Below are positions 17,790 through 26,256 of a stretch of 64,000 nt of DNA, in pieces. Origin of the DNA: Paenarthrobacter aurescens TC1. GTDB lineage: Bacteria; Actinomycetota; Actinomycetes; Actinomycetales; Micrococcaceae. The DNA lies in contig CP000474.1 of NCBI GenBank assembly GCA_000014925.1, positions 4,030,001 to 4,094,000 of the forward strand, given 5' to 3'. Position 1 is the first letter of the stretch. The number at the start of each line of letters is the position of its first letter. The position numbers and the translations under genes were made by a program. The notes beneath the pieces were generated by a model. It was given only the letters and a program-made list of their open reading frames with translations, was not told the DNA's origin and did not search any database.

Positions 17790-19175
17790 TTAGACGGTCT
17801 GCGGCTCCCGCACGATCCGCAGCACCCGACGCCGATCCCGCAGGTCTACTTTGATGTGCAGGGATGACTTCCGGGCCAGTACGACGGCGACTACCGCAGC
17901 TGCGATGGCCGGCACGCCACCGGAGATCAGGACGGCCAGGTGCGGACCGAGGTGCTCGGCGAGCCAACCCATCATGGGACCGCCGATTGCCTGGCCGCCG
18001 ATCAGCACCACCAGGTACAGACTCATGACACGGCCGCGAATGCTCATGTTGGAGCTGGTCTGCACCATTTGGTTGGCCGCGGTGAGGAACATCAGGCACC
18101 AGAATCCGGCCAGGACCATGGTGACGCTGAACCACACCATGGTTGGCATGAGCGAGGAAACACAGAGCATCAGGCCGTACAACCCGGCGGACGTCACCAC
18201 CGAGCGCAACCGCAACTGACGACGGCGGGTGGACGCTACCGCACCGGTCAGCGCACCGAGCGCAACCATGGCGTTCAGCAGGCCGTAGCCTCCGGCACCG
18301 GCGTCGTACACGTGGTCCGCGAACGCGGCCAGCAGCACCGGCAGGCTCATCGCGAAAACTGCCACGAAGCCGGCCATCAACCATGGCCAGTAGATGGTTG
18401 GCTTGCTCAGCGCGTAGTTGAGGCCTTCGCGCAGCATTCCTTTCTTGCGGGGCGTCGGCTGGCTGAGGTGCAGCTGGTCCTTGCGGAGGATCAGCAGCAT
18501 GGCCACCGTGGAGCAGCACGCCACGGCGTTGGCGGCGAAGGCCCAGCCGGCACCAACTGCTGTGAGCAGCACACCGGCCAGGGCGGGACCGATCAGTCCA
18601 CCTAGCTGGAAGGTGGTGGAGTTCACGCTGATGGCGTTCCGCAGGTACTTGGGGCCCACGAGTTCGTTGACGAACACTTGCCGTGCCGGCTGGTCCAGGA
18701 CGGTCACAAAGCCCAAAACCAGGGCGATGACGTACACGTGCCACACTTCTACGCGCTGGCTTAGGGAGAGCACCGCGAGCACGGCTGCGAGTACCGCTGC
18801 CGCCGACTGGCAGATGATGAGAATCTTTCGCTTGGCAAAGCGGTCGGCGATCATGCCGCCCCACGGACCAAGGAAAAGCGACGGCATGAACTGCAGCGCC
18901 ACAGTGATTCCGACGGCGGTGACGGAACCGGACAGCTGGAGCACCATCCAGTCCTGGGCGATGCGCTGCATCCAGATGGCGATCACGGCAATAAAGTGGC
19001 CGATCGCGAAGATCCTGAAGTTGGGGACTTTCAGGGATATGAAGGTATGCCGCCAGGGCAGCTTTTCGCTCACGACGGCGAGTGGCTGGGTGACGGTGTC
19101 CGGCGGCTGAGGCGCGGAGAGGGAATCGATGACGGGCTGGCTGACGTTTGCCGCTGAAGGCGGTGGGGGTGCCAA
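17790..19175 (-). CDS. MFS efflux transporter (MFS_3/EntS-like)
   Basis: 461-aa membrane protein with a 45-residue hydrophilic N-terminus (Pro-rich) and 12 predicted helices. Motifs: IAIWMQRIAQDWMVLQLSGS, the MFS loop GPWGGMIADRFAKRKILI, VLDQPARQVFVNELVG and the late loop ANQMVQTSSNMSIRGRVMSLY. These match the EntS/MFS_3 group of proton-coupled exporters that remove drugs or siderophores. Divergent from the LysR gene at 19342, which is the obvious candidate regulator. Substrate unknown. Confidence 0.88.
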   Translation of the reverse strand: MAPPPPSAANVSQPVIDSLSAPQPPDTVTQPLAVVSEKLPWRHTFISLKVPNFRIFAIGHFIAVIAIWMQRIAQDWMVLQLSGSVTAVGITVALQFMPSLFLGPWGGMIADRFAKRKILIICQSAAAVLAAVLAVLSLSQRVEVWHVYVIALVLGFVTVLDQPARQVFVNELVGPKYLRNAISVNSTTFQLGGLIGPALAGVLLTAVGAGWAFAANAVACCSTVAMLLILRKDQLHLSQPTPRKKGMLREGLNYALSKPTIYWPWLMAGFVAVFAMSLPVLLAAFADHVYDAGAGGYGLLNAMVALGALTGAVASTRRRQLRLRSVVTSAGLYGLMLCVSSLMPTMVWFSVTMVLAGFWCLMFLTAANQMVQTSSNMSIRGRVMSLYLVVLIGGQAIGGPMMGWLAEHLGPHLAVLISGGVPAIAAAVVAVVLARKSSLHIKVDLRDRRRVLRIVREPQTV

Positions 19176-19266
19176 AAGTAGTCCTCGGATCGAGAGTTTC
19201 GGTGGGATACGTTTAACGCTATGGTTGCCAGCAGCAATTATGGAAGCGTATTGCGCCTATAACTAG

Positions 19267-19283
19267 CATTGCGGAATGCAATG
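19267..19283. promoter_or_regulatory. Palindromic operator candidate for the LysR regulator
   Basis: CATTGC-N5-GCAATG perfect dyad, containing the ATTGC...GCAAT (T-N11-A) pattern that LysR proteins bind. It lies in the 166-nt divergent region between the MFS exporter and lysR; an ATTGC half-site also occurs upstream near 19253. Confidence 0.5.
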
Positions 19284-19341
19284 AGCCCTCTCCACCGGCG
19301 CAGTACTCCGGCCCGGCGCTGACCTGCGCTTTAGGAGTTAC

Positions 19342-20196
19342 GTGTTCGAACCTGTCCAGCTCCGTTCCTTTTTGGCCGTCGCAGAGACGCTGAGTTTCAC
19401 CAAGGCTGCAGAGCGCCTGGGGCTGGCACAGCCCACAGTCAGCCAGCATGTCCGCAAGCTCGAGGCTTCCGCCAAACGGGTGTTGGTTGCCCGCGATACG
19501 CGCGAGGTCCGGCTCACCGACAACGGCGATGCCATGGCCGGATTTGCCCGCAGCATCCTGGCCGCCCACGACTCCGCTGCCCGCTACTTTTCCGGTTCAG
19601 CCATGCGCGGGCGGCTCCGCTTTGGCACTGCCGACGACCTCGCTATCACCGGCCTTCCCCGGATCCTTCGCGAGTTCCGGCAGCTGTACCCACAGATCAA
19701 CTTGGAGCTCACCGTCAGCCAAAGCGACCAGCTCTACAAGCGACTCAACGCCGGGCAACTGGACCTGGTGTTCGTGAAGTGGGTGGCCGGGGCGAAGGAA
19801 GGCACCGTGGTCCGGCACGACAACTTCGCCTGGGTGGGCGTCGAGCAGACCGTGCTGGAACCCGGGGCACCCGTCCCCCTCATCGCCTACCCCGCCCCAA
19901 GCCTCAGCCGAAAACTTGCCATCGACGCTTTGGAAGCCGAGGGCCGGACCTGGCGGATCACCTGCAGCACCAAGCAAATCAGTGGCGTGCTCGCTGCTGT
20001 GCGCGCCGGTATTGGAGTTGCGGTAATGCCCGCATCCTTGGTGCCGGAGGACTTGAAGGTCATCACCCAGAGGTTCGGCCTACCCCCGGTGGGTGACGTC
20101 GATTTCACGCTGATCCGCAATCCGCTGGCCAACGCTGAAGTGATCGACGCCCTCACTCAGGCCATCATGGGCCGGACGTTGAGTAAGTCGAACTAG
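19342..20196 (+). CDS. LysR-family transcriptional regulator
   Basis: 284 aa; GTG start with TAGGAG eight bases upstream. N-terminal winged HTH (residues 1-60: LRSFLAVAETLSFTKAAERLGLAQPTVSQHVRKLE), linker helix, then the substrate-binding domain (RLRFGTADDLAITGLPRILREF; GVLAAVRAGIGVAVMPASLV). Activator or repressor with a small-molecule effector. Divergent from the MFS exporter with a dyad between them, so it probably controls that gene and itself. Closest described group by feel is the one containing NAC/IciA-like regulators; this is uncertain. Confidence 0.93.
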   Translation: MFEPVQLRSFLAVAETLSFTKAAERLGLAQPTVSQHVRKLEASAKRVLVARDTREVRLTDNGDAMAGFARSILAAHDSAARYFSGSAMRGRLRFGTADDLAITGLPRILREFRQLYPQINLELTVSQSDQLYKRLNAGQLDLVFVKWVAGAKEGTVVRHDNFAWVGVEQTVLEPGAPVPLIAYPAPSLSRKLAIDALEAEGRTWRITCSTKQISGVLAAVRAGIGVAVMPASLVPEDLKVITQRFGLPPVGDVDFTLIRNPLANAEVIDALTQAIMGRTLSKSN

Positions 20197-20336
20197 TGGA
20201 CAGGGCGGCTTGGCCGGCTGCGGTCCACCAGCGAGGGTTGGGGTGGGAATGCGACTTTCGAAGGCGGCGGGTTGAGGACGCCGAAAGCGACCAGAACATC
20301 CGAAGCCTGAACCGACGGCCGTAGTACGCTCACCCA

Positions 20337-20903
20337 ATGATTCACGCTGAGCTAACACGTCCATCGTCAAGCCTCCATGCGTCCTGGCTGGAAAGCTGGG
20401 ACGAGTGGGGAACCCTTGACCAAGACGGCTCCGCGGCTTTTCTGGCAGCCCGCTACGAGCTGGATCTCCGCGACAGCAACCACTTCGCCCAGTGGGTTGA
20501 ACTGCTGCACCACATGCCCTTGGCAGAATTCCAGCCTCCTGAAGGCGTGGTCAACCAGAGCACCATCTGGGTGGTGGAGGGCAATTCGTATCTGGGTTCC
20601 ACTAGTCTCAGGCACGCCCTTTCGAGTGAGTATCTGACCGAGGTGGGAGGACATATCGGTTATGGAATCCGGCCCAGTGCCAGGGGCCGGGGACTCGCCA
20701 AGCTTGCCCTCAATGGCGCGTTGGAAGAAGCGCATGCGCTCGGAATGGAACGCGTCATGGTGACCTGCAAGCAGTCCAACCCGGCGTCCGCCCGCACCAT
20801 CGAGGCCTGCGGCGGCATCCTTGAAGGCGTCCGCCCACCGGAGAGTTTCAGTCCGGACCTGGGCATCACCGAGCCCATCCGTCGCTACTGGATAGATCTG
20901 TAG
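20337..20903 (+). CDS. GNAT family N-acetyltransferase
   Basis: 188 aa. The acetyl-CoA binding motif is GYGIRPSARGRGLAKLALNGALEEAH (Q/R-x-x-G-x-G/A loop), followed by MVTCKQSNPASARTIEACGGILE, the typical final strand-helix of Ribosomal-protein-acetyltransferase-like GNATs. The family transfers acetyl from acetyl-CoA to amines; the acceptor is unknown. No ribosome site is evident before the ATG, and TAGTAC lies about 10 nt upstream, so a leaderless mRNA is possible. Stands alone and is followed by a long hairpin at 20959-21016. Confidence 0.88.
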   Translation: MIHAELTRPSSSLHASWLESWDEWGTLDQDGSAAFLAARYELDLRDSNHFAQWVELLHHMPLAEFQPPEGVVNQSTIWVVEGNSYLGSTSLRHALSSEYLTEVGGHIGYGIRPSARGRGLAKLALNGALEEAHALGMERVMVTCKQSNPASARTIEACGGILEGVRPPESFSPDLGITEPIRRYWIDL

Positions 20904-20958
20904 GCCACGGATGTGCGCGGTCAGGCCACCCCATCCTTTGGCGGTGGTTCCGGACGTC

Positions 20959-21016
20959 GCGCCCTTTTCCGCCGTTTGCACCAGTAACCTCTGGTGCGCA
21001 CGGCGGGAAAGGGCGC
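20959..21016 (+). terminator. Long near-perfect hairpin after the GNAT gene
   Basis: Two 26-nt arms (20959-20984 and 20991-21016) pair at 25 of 26 positions (two G-T wobbles, one T-C mismatch) around loop TAACCT. There is no T-run after it, so it may be a processing or stability element, or a small palindromic repeat, rather than a plain intrinsic terminator. Confidence 0.55.
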
Positions 21017-21089
21017 GGCAAGGGTACTTGAGGGGTGCGCACCGCGGGAGTGGGTGCCCAAAATGTTCAACAGGCGATACACTCTTACT

Positions 21090-21105
21090 GGGTAAGCGCA
21101 TTCCC
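21090..21105. promoter_or_regulatory. LacI-type operator before the stand-alone TIM-barrel gene
   Basis: GGGTAAGC/GCATTCCC, matching the operators at 23746 and 23795 (consensus GGGAAAGCGCTTTCCC) with the central GC step. It lies directly after a TACACT -10-like box (21078-21083) and 16 nt before the ATG at 21121, a position that would block transcription. Confidence 0.65.
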
Positions 21106-21120
21106 GGTATCCTGTGAAGC

Positions 21121-21894
21121 ATGATCGACCTCACCACGCTGGCTGACCTCACGCCTGGCATTTGCTCCGTCACTCTCCGCTCACACGGGATTGACGATGT
21201 GGTCCGGATTTCCTCGGACGCAGGCTTGGCCGGCATCGAATGGGGAACGGATGTGCACGTCAGCGATCCCGGTTCAGCTGCGCACGCGAGGGAAGCCACG
21301 GAGGCGGCTGGACTCAGCGTCCTGTCGTTGGGTTCGTACTACCGGTGCGGCGCATTCGGAGACTTCACCCGCGACCTGGACCTCGCTGCAGCGCTCGGAG
21401 CCCCCCGCGTCAGGGTGTGGGCCGGTGAACTCGGTTCGGCGGACGCCAGCCAGGAGCACTGGGATGCGATCGTGAAGGACACTCGGCGAATCGCGGACCT
21501 CGCGTCCGAGCGCGGAATCGCCATCGCGTTCGAGTACCACGGCCGAACCCTCACGGACTCCCCCGCCACCACTCTTGAACTCCTGAACCAGGTCAACCAC
21601 GCCAACGTCGGCACTTACTGGCAGCCCGCCGTCGGGCTTTCAGACAAGCAGGCGCTGGAGTCCCTCCACGAAGTCTTGCCGCACCTGGTGGGCGTGCACT
21701 GTTTCTCGTGGGGGCCCCAAGCTGAGCGTTTCCCGCTTCGGAACCGGAAGCTGCTGTGGCAGACCGTTACCGACGTCCTGCGCGGCAACGGCAAGGACAT
21801 GGACATCATGCTGGAATTCGTGGAGGACGACCTTCCGGACAACGTGCTCAACGACGCCGCTTTCCTGCACACCATCACACTGGGTGAGGACTAA
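21121..21894 (+). CDS. Sugar phosphate isomerase/epimerase-like TIM barrel (AP-endonuclease-2 family)
   Basis: 257 aa. Xylose-isomerase-like TIM-barrel signature: GICSVTLRSHGIDDVVRISSDAGLAGIEWGTDVHV, then VRVWAGELGS, RGIAIAFEYHGRTLTDSP with the metal-binding Glu, and LVGVHCFSW. Such enzymes isomerise or epimerise sugars, or act on 3-keto sugars and inosose. It carries its own copy of the LacI operator (21090-21105), so it probably belongs to the regulon of the LacI gene at 22640-23677. Its stop overlaps by 4 nt that of the convergent hydrolase gene. Confidence 0.83.
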   Translation: MIDLTTLADLTPGICSVTLRSHGIDDVVRISSDAGLAGIEWGTDVHVSDPGSAAHAREATEAAGLSVLSLGSYYRCGAFGDFTRDLDLAAALGAPRVRVWAGELGSADASQEHWDAIVKDTRRIADLASERGIAIAFEYHGRTLTDSPATTLELLNQVNHANVGTYWQPAVGLSDKQALESLHEVLPHLVGVHCFSWGPQAERFPLRNRKLLWQTVTDVLRGNGKDMDIMLEFVEDDLPDNVLNDAAFLHTITLGED

Positions 21895-22643
21895 ACGGCC
21901 CAGCCCATCCGGTGAAGCCATTCGGCACAAAGCACGGTCCACTGATCCGCGCCGGGCGTCCCCGTAGCCAAGCCAATGCCGTGGACACCGTTCGGAAATA
22001 CGTGAAGCTCCACTGAAACGCCGGCCCTGCTCAGCGCTCCTGCGTACGCGAGACTGTGGCTGACTGGAACGGATTCGTCGTCGGCAGTGTGCCATAGGAA
22101 AGCGGGCGGAGCGTCAGGCGTGACGTGCAGTTCCGTTGACAGCTCACGCAGGACTTCCGGCGTTGCGCCCACTCCTGCGAGGTTGTCCACGGACCCCTGA
22201 TGCACGGAATCCACGAACGAAATCACCGGATAGCAGAGGATGCTGAGGTCTGGAACTGACGCATCAATATCCAGCCCGGGATCTCCAGTGAGCACGCCCA
22301 CGGACAGCGTTGAAGCCAGATGCCCGCCGGCAGAAAACCCGAGGACCCCAACCCGCGCCGGATCGACGTTCAATCCATGATTACCATCGCGGATCCAGAT
22401 CAAGGCTTGCTTGGTGGTGGCCAACGGCGCCGGGTGCCGATGCGGAGCCACTGGATATCGCAACACAAACGCGTGGATCCCCAGCGAGGCAAGCCATTCA
22501 GCCACCGGCTCGGCCTCGTGGTCGGCCTGCTTGGCGTAGCCTCCGCCGGGTAGCACCAGGACGGCGGGGGACGCTCCGGTGGAACGCCCGACGGCGGGAA
22601 TCACCGTGAGTGCCCGGGGCGTCTGGCCAGCGGCGGAGGTCAT
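21891..22643 (-). CDS. Alpha/beta hydrolase (esterase/acetylhydrolase-like)
   Basis: 250 aa. Oxyanion-hole motif LVLPGGGYAKQADHEAEPVAEWL (HGGGY-like) and nucleophile elbow GFSAGGHLAST with the catalytic Ser; late His in FPNGVHGIGLATG and an Asp in HTADDESVPVSHS complete the triad. This is the arrangement of BD-FAE/acetyl-xylan esterase-like hydrolases that remove acyl groups from sugars. Its start overlaps the lacI stop by 4 nt, so it is co-transcribed with the LacI repressor. A deacylation step on the unknown substrate of this locus is plausible. Confidence 0.85.
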   Translation of the reverse strand: MTSAAGQTPRALTVIPAVGRSTGASPAVLVLPGGGYAKQADHEAEPVAEWLASLGIHAFVLRYPVAPHRHPAPLATTKQALIWIRDGNHGLNVDPARVGVLGFSAGGHLASTLSVGVLTGDPGLDIDASVPDLSILCYPVISFVDSVHQGSVDNLAGVGATPEVLRELSTELHVTPDAPPAFLWHTADDESVPVSHSLAYAGALSRAGVSVELHVFPNGVHGIGLATGTPGADQWTVLCAEWLHRMGWAV

Positions 22644-23677
22644 ACTTGCGATTCGGCCGGGATCTCCGTGCTGCGGCGGAGCTTGACCGCGCCACTGACC
22701 GGCGGCGTGTCAGGATCTCCGGCAGCGAGGCGCCCAATGTCCTCCAGCGGCAGATGCACGGTGGACAAAGCCGGGCGGAAGTCCCGCAGGGTTTCGATGT
22801 CGTCAAAACCGGCGATGGTGGCGTCCCGGGGAATCCATACGCCTTCGGGCCGGAGCGCCGCTGTAACTCCAATGGCCATAACATCATTCACGGCGAAGAT
22901 GCAGAGCCGTTCTTCGGAAGCCTTGATCCGCTCGGCGAGCGCCAGGCCGGCGTCGTATCCGCCGGCGCGGTTGAAGCCCGTGCGCATGATCTCTGCTTCG
23001 GGCCTGCCGGCGTCAGCGAGTCCGCGCTGGAAACCGCGGACACGGTCGTCGGAGGTGTACAGCCCTTCGGGACCTGCAACGATCAGGAACTCACTGTGGT
23101 GCGTGGCGGCCAGTTCCGCAGCGAGGCCTGCAGCAAGCTCCTCATTGGGGACTTTCACCACGTGGTGGCCCTCCGTAGTGGAAGCGCCAACCACCGGGTG
23201 GCCCACGACCCCCACGTGACCGCCGTTGCGGCAGTAGCGGTCCAGTTCGGCGGCGAGTTCCACGTTGCCTTGCTTGTCCTCGGCGCGCACGGAGCGCGAG
23301 CCGGCGATCACGATCGAATCGGCACGCCGGGCGGCAAATGCGGCCACTGCTTCTTTTTCATCCGCGGGCGCGCCGGACGTGCTGGCCAGCAGCACCATGC
23401 GGTTCTGCTGGCGGGCTGCTTCCTGGACGCCACGTGCGATGGCGGAGAAATAGGGATCGGCGATGTCATGAACAATGAGGCCGATCAATCCGGAGCTGGA
23501 TTTCGCCAGTGCCTGTGCCTGGGCGTTGGGTACGTAGCCGAGCTTATCGGCGGCCTCGCGGACACGCTCTGCGATGTCCTCGGCGGGTTTGCGGGACGAG
23601 CCGTTCAGGACCCGGGATGCCGTGGCAAGGGAGACTCCTGCCAAACGGGCAACTTCACTCAGTGTGCTGGCGGCCAC
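22640..23677 (-). CDS. LacI-family transcriptional repressor of the DUF993 locus
   Basis: 345 aa; GTG at 23677 with AAAGGAGG seven bases upstream. The open frame further upstream is antisense of the oxidoreductase gene and not used. HTH at residues 5-25 (LSEVARLAGVSLATASRVLNG) and hinge QAQALAKSSSGLIGLIV, followed by a periplasmic-binding-protein-like effector domain (ADSIVIAGSR; FAVNDVMAIGV; IAGFDDIETLRDFRPALSTV). Divergent from the Gfo/Idh operon; two operators lie between them (23746, 23795) and a third is at 21090. Expected effector is a sugar derivative. Confidence 0.93.
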   Translation of the reverse strand: MAASTLSEVARLAGVSLATASRVLNGSSRKPAEDIAERVREAADKLGYVPNAQAQALAKSSSGLIGLIVHDIADPYFSAIARGVQEAARQQNRMVLLASTSGAPADEKEAVAAFAARRADSIVIAGSRSVRAEDKQGNVELAAELDRYCRNGGHVGVVGHPVVGASTTEGHHVVKVPNEELAAGLAAELAATHHSEFLIVAGPEGLYTSDDRVRGFQRGLADAGRPEAEIMRTGFNRAGGYDAGLALAERIKASEERLCIFAVNDVMAIGVTAALRPEGVWIPRDATIAGFDDIETLRDFRPALSTVHLPLEDIGRLAAGDPDTPPVSGAVKLRRSTEIPAESQV

Positions 23678-23745
23678 GGGGCCCTCCTTTTCTGCGAGCG
23701 TCGGGACTGGCGCTAAGGAAATTATGGCAGTTCTCGCTGAATTAT

Positions 23746-23761
23746 GGGAAAGCGCTTGCCA
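23746..23761. promoter_or_regulatory. LacI-type operator 1 in the lacI / Gfo-Idh divergent region
   Basis: GGGAAAGC/GCTTGCCA, near-palindrome centred on GC, overlapping a TTGCCA -35-like box (23756-23761) that is followed after 18 nt by CATGAT. Confidence 0.7.
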
Positions 23762-23794
23762 ACCCGGCGCGCCATAGTGCATGATCGATGCAAC

Positions 23795-23810
23795 GGGAAT
23801 GCGCTTTCCC
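23795..23810. promoter_or_regulatory. LacI-type operator 2 in the lacI / Gfo-Idh divergent region
   Basis: GGGAATGC/GCTTTCCC, palindromic except one position, 49 nt downstream of operator 1 and 62 nt before the ATG of the oxidoreductase. Paired operators at this spacing suggest looping or control of both divergent promoters. Confidence 0.7.
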
Positions 23811-23872
23811 ACATGAGAACAGCAAGCACCGGCATCCGCAGAGCGACCGGCACACAAGGCACTGGAGAAAAC

Positions 23873-25042
23873 ATGGGCTACGAAACAAAGACGATCCGCA
23901 TCGCCATGAACGGCATTACCGGCCGTATGGGTTACCGCCAGCACCTGCTGCGGTCCATTCTGCCCATCCGCGACGCCGGCGGCTTCACCCTTGAAGACGG
24001 CACCAAGGTTCAGGTTGAGCCGATCCTGGTTGGACGCAACGAAGCCAAGATCCGCGAACTCGCCGAGCTCCACAAGGTCTCCGAATGGACCACTGACCTG
24101 GACGCCGTCATCGCTGACCCCACCGTTGACATCATCTTTGACGCCTCCATGACCAGCCTCCGCGCCGCCACCCTGAAGAAAGCAATGCGCGCCGGCAAGC
24201 ACATCTTCACCGAGAAGCCCACGGCCGAGACCCTCGAAGAAGCCATCGAGCTGGCACAAATCGGCAAGGAAGCCGGCGTCACCGCAGGCGTTGTGCACGA
24301 CAAGCTGTACCTCCCCGGCCTGGTGAAGCTCCGCCGTCTGGTGGATGAGGGCTTCTTCGGCCGCATCCTTTCCATCCGTGGCGAATTCGGCTACTGGGTC
24401 TTCGAAGGCGACGTCCAGGCTGCCCAGCGTCCGTCTTGGAACTACCGCAAGGAAGACGGCGGCGGAATGACCACGGACATGTTCTGCCACTGGAACTACG
24501 TTCTTGAAGGCATCATCGGCAAGGTCAAGAGCGTCAACGCCAAGACCGCCACGCACATCCCCGCCCGCTGGGACGAGGCCGGCAAGGAATACAAGGCCAC
24601 CGCTGACGACGCTTCCTACGGCATCTTCGAACTGGAGACCCCGGGCGGCGACGACGTCATCGGCCAGATCAACTCCTCCTGGGCCGTCCGCGTCTACCGC
24701 GACGAACTGGTTGAGTTCCAGATCGACGGCACCCACGGTTCCGCCGTCGCCGGTTTGAACAAGTGCGTTGCGCAGCAGCGCGCGCACACCCCCAAGCCCG
24801 TCTGGAACCCGGACCTGCCCGTTACCGAATCGTTCCGCAGCCAGTGGCAGGAAGTTCCCGCCAACGCTGAACTGGACAACGGCTTCAAGCTGCAGTGGGA
24901 AGAATTCCTGCGCGACGTCGTCGCCGGCCGCGAGCACCGCTTCGGCCTGCTTTCGGCAGCACGCGGTGTGCAGCTGGCCGAGCTCGGCCTGCAGTCCTCG
25001 GCTGAGCGCCGCACCATCGACATCCCGGAGATCACCCTCTAA
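23873..25042 (+). CDS. Gfo/Idh/MocA-family NAD(P)-dependent oxidoreductase
   Basis: 389 aa; ATG at 23873 with TGGAGA upstream. N-terminal Rossmann region (RIAMNGITGRMGYRQHLL) with a long insertion, the conserved catalytic EKP in HIFTEKPTAETLEEAIELA, and a C-terminal alpha/beta domain with GGGMTTDMFCHWNYVLEGIIG. The family oxidises or reduces sugar and inositol carbons, often at C3 to a keto sugar. First gene of a three-gene operon with DUF993 and a TIM-barrel enzyme (stop/start overlap of 1 nt with the next gene), under the divergent LacI. Confidence 0.9.
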   Translation: MGYETKTIRIAMNGITGRMGYRQHLLRSILPIRDAGGFTLEDGTKVQVEPILVGRNEAKIRELAELHKVSEWTTDLDAVIADPTVDIIFDASMTSLRAATLKKAMRAGKHIFTEKPTAETLEEAIELAQIGKEAGVTAGVVHDKLYLPGLVKLRRLVDEGFFGRILSIRGEFGYWVFEGDVQAAQRPSWNYRKEDGGGMTTDMFCHWNYVLEGIIGKVKSVNAKTATHIPARWDEAGKEYKATADDASYGIFELETPGGDDVIGQINSSWAVRVYRDELVEFQIDGTHGSAVAGLNKCVAQQRAHTPKPVWNPDLPVTESFRSQWQEVPANAELDNGFKLQWEEFLRDVVAGREHRFGLLSAARGVQLAELGLQSSAERRTIDIPEITL

Positions 25043-26256
25043 TGACGTCACTGATTCTTCCCACCGACGACGGCGGCACCCGCGAGTACCGCCTTCAGGC
25101 AGCCACCTCGTGGGTCAAGCCGACCGCTCCTTTGACGGCACGCCGCGCTTACGCCGCAGCCCACGTCATCCCTGAGGTCGCCGCGGACAACACTCCCGGC
25201 GCACCGGCTCAGCTCGATTGGGACGCCACGTTGGCCTACCGGCACGAGCTGTGGTCCTACGGGCTTGGCGTTGCCGACGCCATGGACACCGCGCAGCGCG
25301 GCATGGGCCTTGACTGGGCAGCCACCCAGCAGCTCATCAAGCGCACCGGCGCCGAGGCCGCCTCCGTTGTTGCAGCGGGCAACGCTGCCATCACCGGCAA
25401 GTCCGTCCGCGACCTTGTCTCTTGCGGCGCAGGCACCGACCAACTGGATATCACTGCCCTTCCCGAGGGCGCAGCGGGTATCCAGGCCGTCATCGACGCC
25501 TACCGCGAGCAGATTGCCGTCGTCAGCGAAGCCGGTCCCAAGGTCATCCTCATGGCGTCCCGCGCCCTGGCCAAGGTTGCCAACGGCGCTGACGACTACC
25601 TGCACGTCTACTCGACACTCCTGCAGGAAGTCGACCAGCCCGTCATCCTTCACTGGCTTGGCACCATGTTCGATCCCGCACTGGCCGGCTACTGGGGCTC
25701 CGACGACGTCTCTGTGGCCACCGATACGTTCCTCAGCTTGATCCGCGAGCACTCGGACAAGGTTGACGGGGTGAAGGTTTCGCTGCTGGATGCTTCCCAC
25801 GAGGTCGCCCTGCGCGCTGCACTCCCGGAAGGCGTCCGCCTCTACACCGGCGACGACTTCAACTACCCGGAACTGATCGACGGCGACCAGACGCACCACT
25901 CGGACGCCCTACTCGGCATCTTCGCTGCCATCTACCCGGCCGCTTCGGTTGCCTTGCAAAAGTACGACGCCGGTCAGGGCACCGAAGGTCGCGCCATCCT
26001 TGACTCCACCCGTGAGCTCGGAAAGCACATCTTCAGCGCCCCCACGTTCTACTACAAAACCGGCATCGCGTTCATGTCGTGGCTCAACGGCAAGCAGCCC
26101 GGTTTCCAGATGGTGGGCGGCCTGCACTCGGGTCGCTCCGTGCTGCACTTGGCCAAGACCTTCGAACTGGCCGATCAGGCCGGCTTGCTGAAGGATCCTT
26201 CGCTGGCCGCGTTCCGGATGTCCGACTTCCTGCGGATCAACGGGGTGGGCGCATGA
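25042..26256 (+). CDS. DUF993-family protein (aldolase-like TIM barrel)
   Basis: 404 aa, starting on the last base of the previous stop codon. The sequence fits DUF993, a family of uncharacterised proteins resembling dihydrodipicolinate-synthase-type aldolases (TAYRHELWSYGLGVADAMDTAQRGMGLDW-like opening, then AGTDQLD, KVILMASRALAKVA, VILHWLGTMFDP, GVKVSLLD, YTGDDFNYPELIDGD). The KVSLLD segment has a lysine at the place expected for a Schiff-base residue in the aldolase family; this is an inference. Conserved company with Gfo/Idh and AP-endonuclease-2 enzymes here suggests carbon-carbon bond chemistry on a keto sugar acid. Confidence 0.88.
   Translation: MTSLILPTDDGGTREYRLQAATSWVKPTAPLTARRAYAAAHVIPEVAADNTPGAPAQLDWDATLAYRHELWSYGLGVADAMDTAQRGMGLDWAATQQLIKRTGAEAASVVAAGNAAITGKSVRDLVSCGAGTDQLDITALPEGAAGIQAVIDAYREQIAVVSEAGPKVILMASRALAKVANGADDYLHVYSTLLQEVDQPVILHWLGTMFDPALAGYWGSDDVSVATDTFLSLIREHSDKVDGVKVSLLDASHEVALRAALPEGVRLYTGDDFNYPELIDGDQTHHSDALLGIFAAIYPAASVALQKYDAGQGTEGRAILDSTRELGKHIFSAPTFYYKTGIAFMSWLNGKQPGFQMVGGLHSGRSVLHLAKTFELADQAGLLKDPSLAAFRMSDFLRINGVGA

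Noticed and set aside
23678..25051. Minus-strand frame extending the LacI gene upstream by about 455 codons
   Set aside because: Antisense of the oxidoreductase; the LacI HTH begins right after GTG 23677, which has AAAGGAGG.
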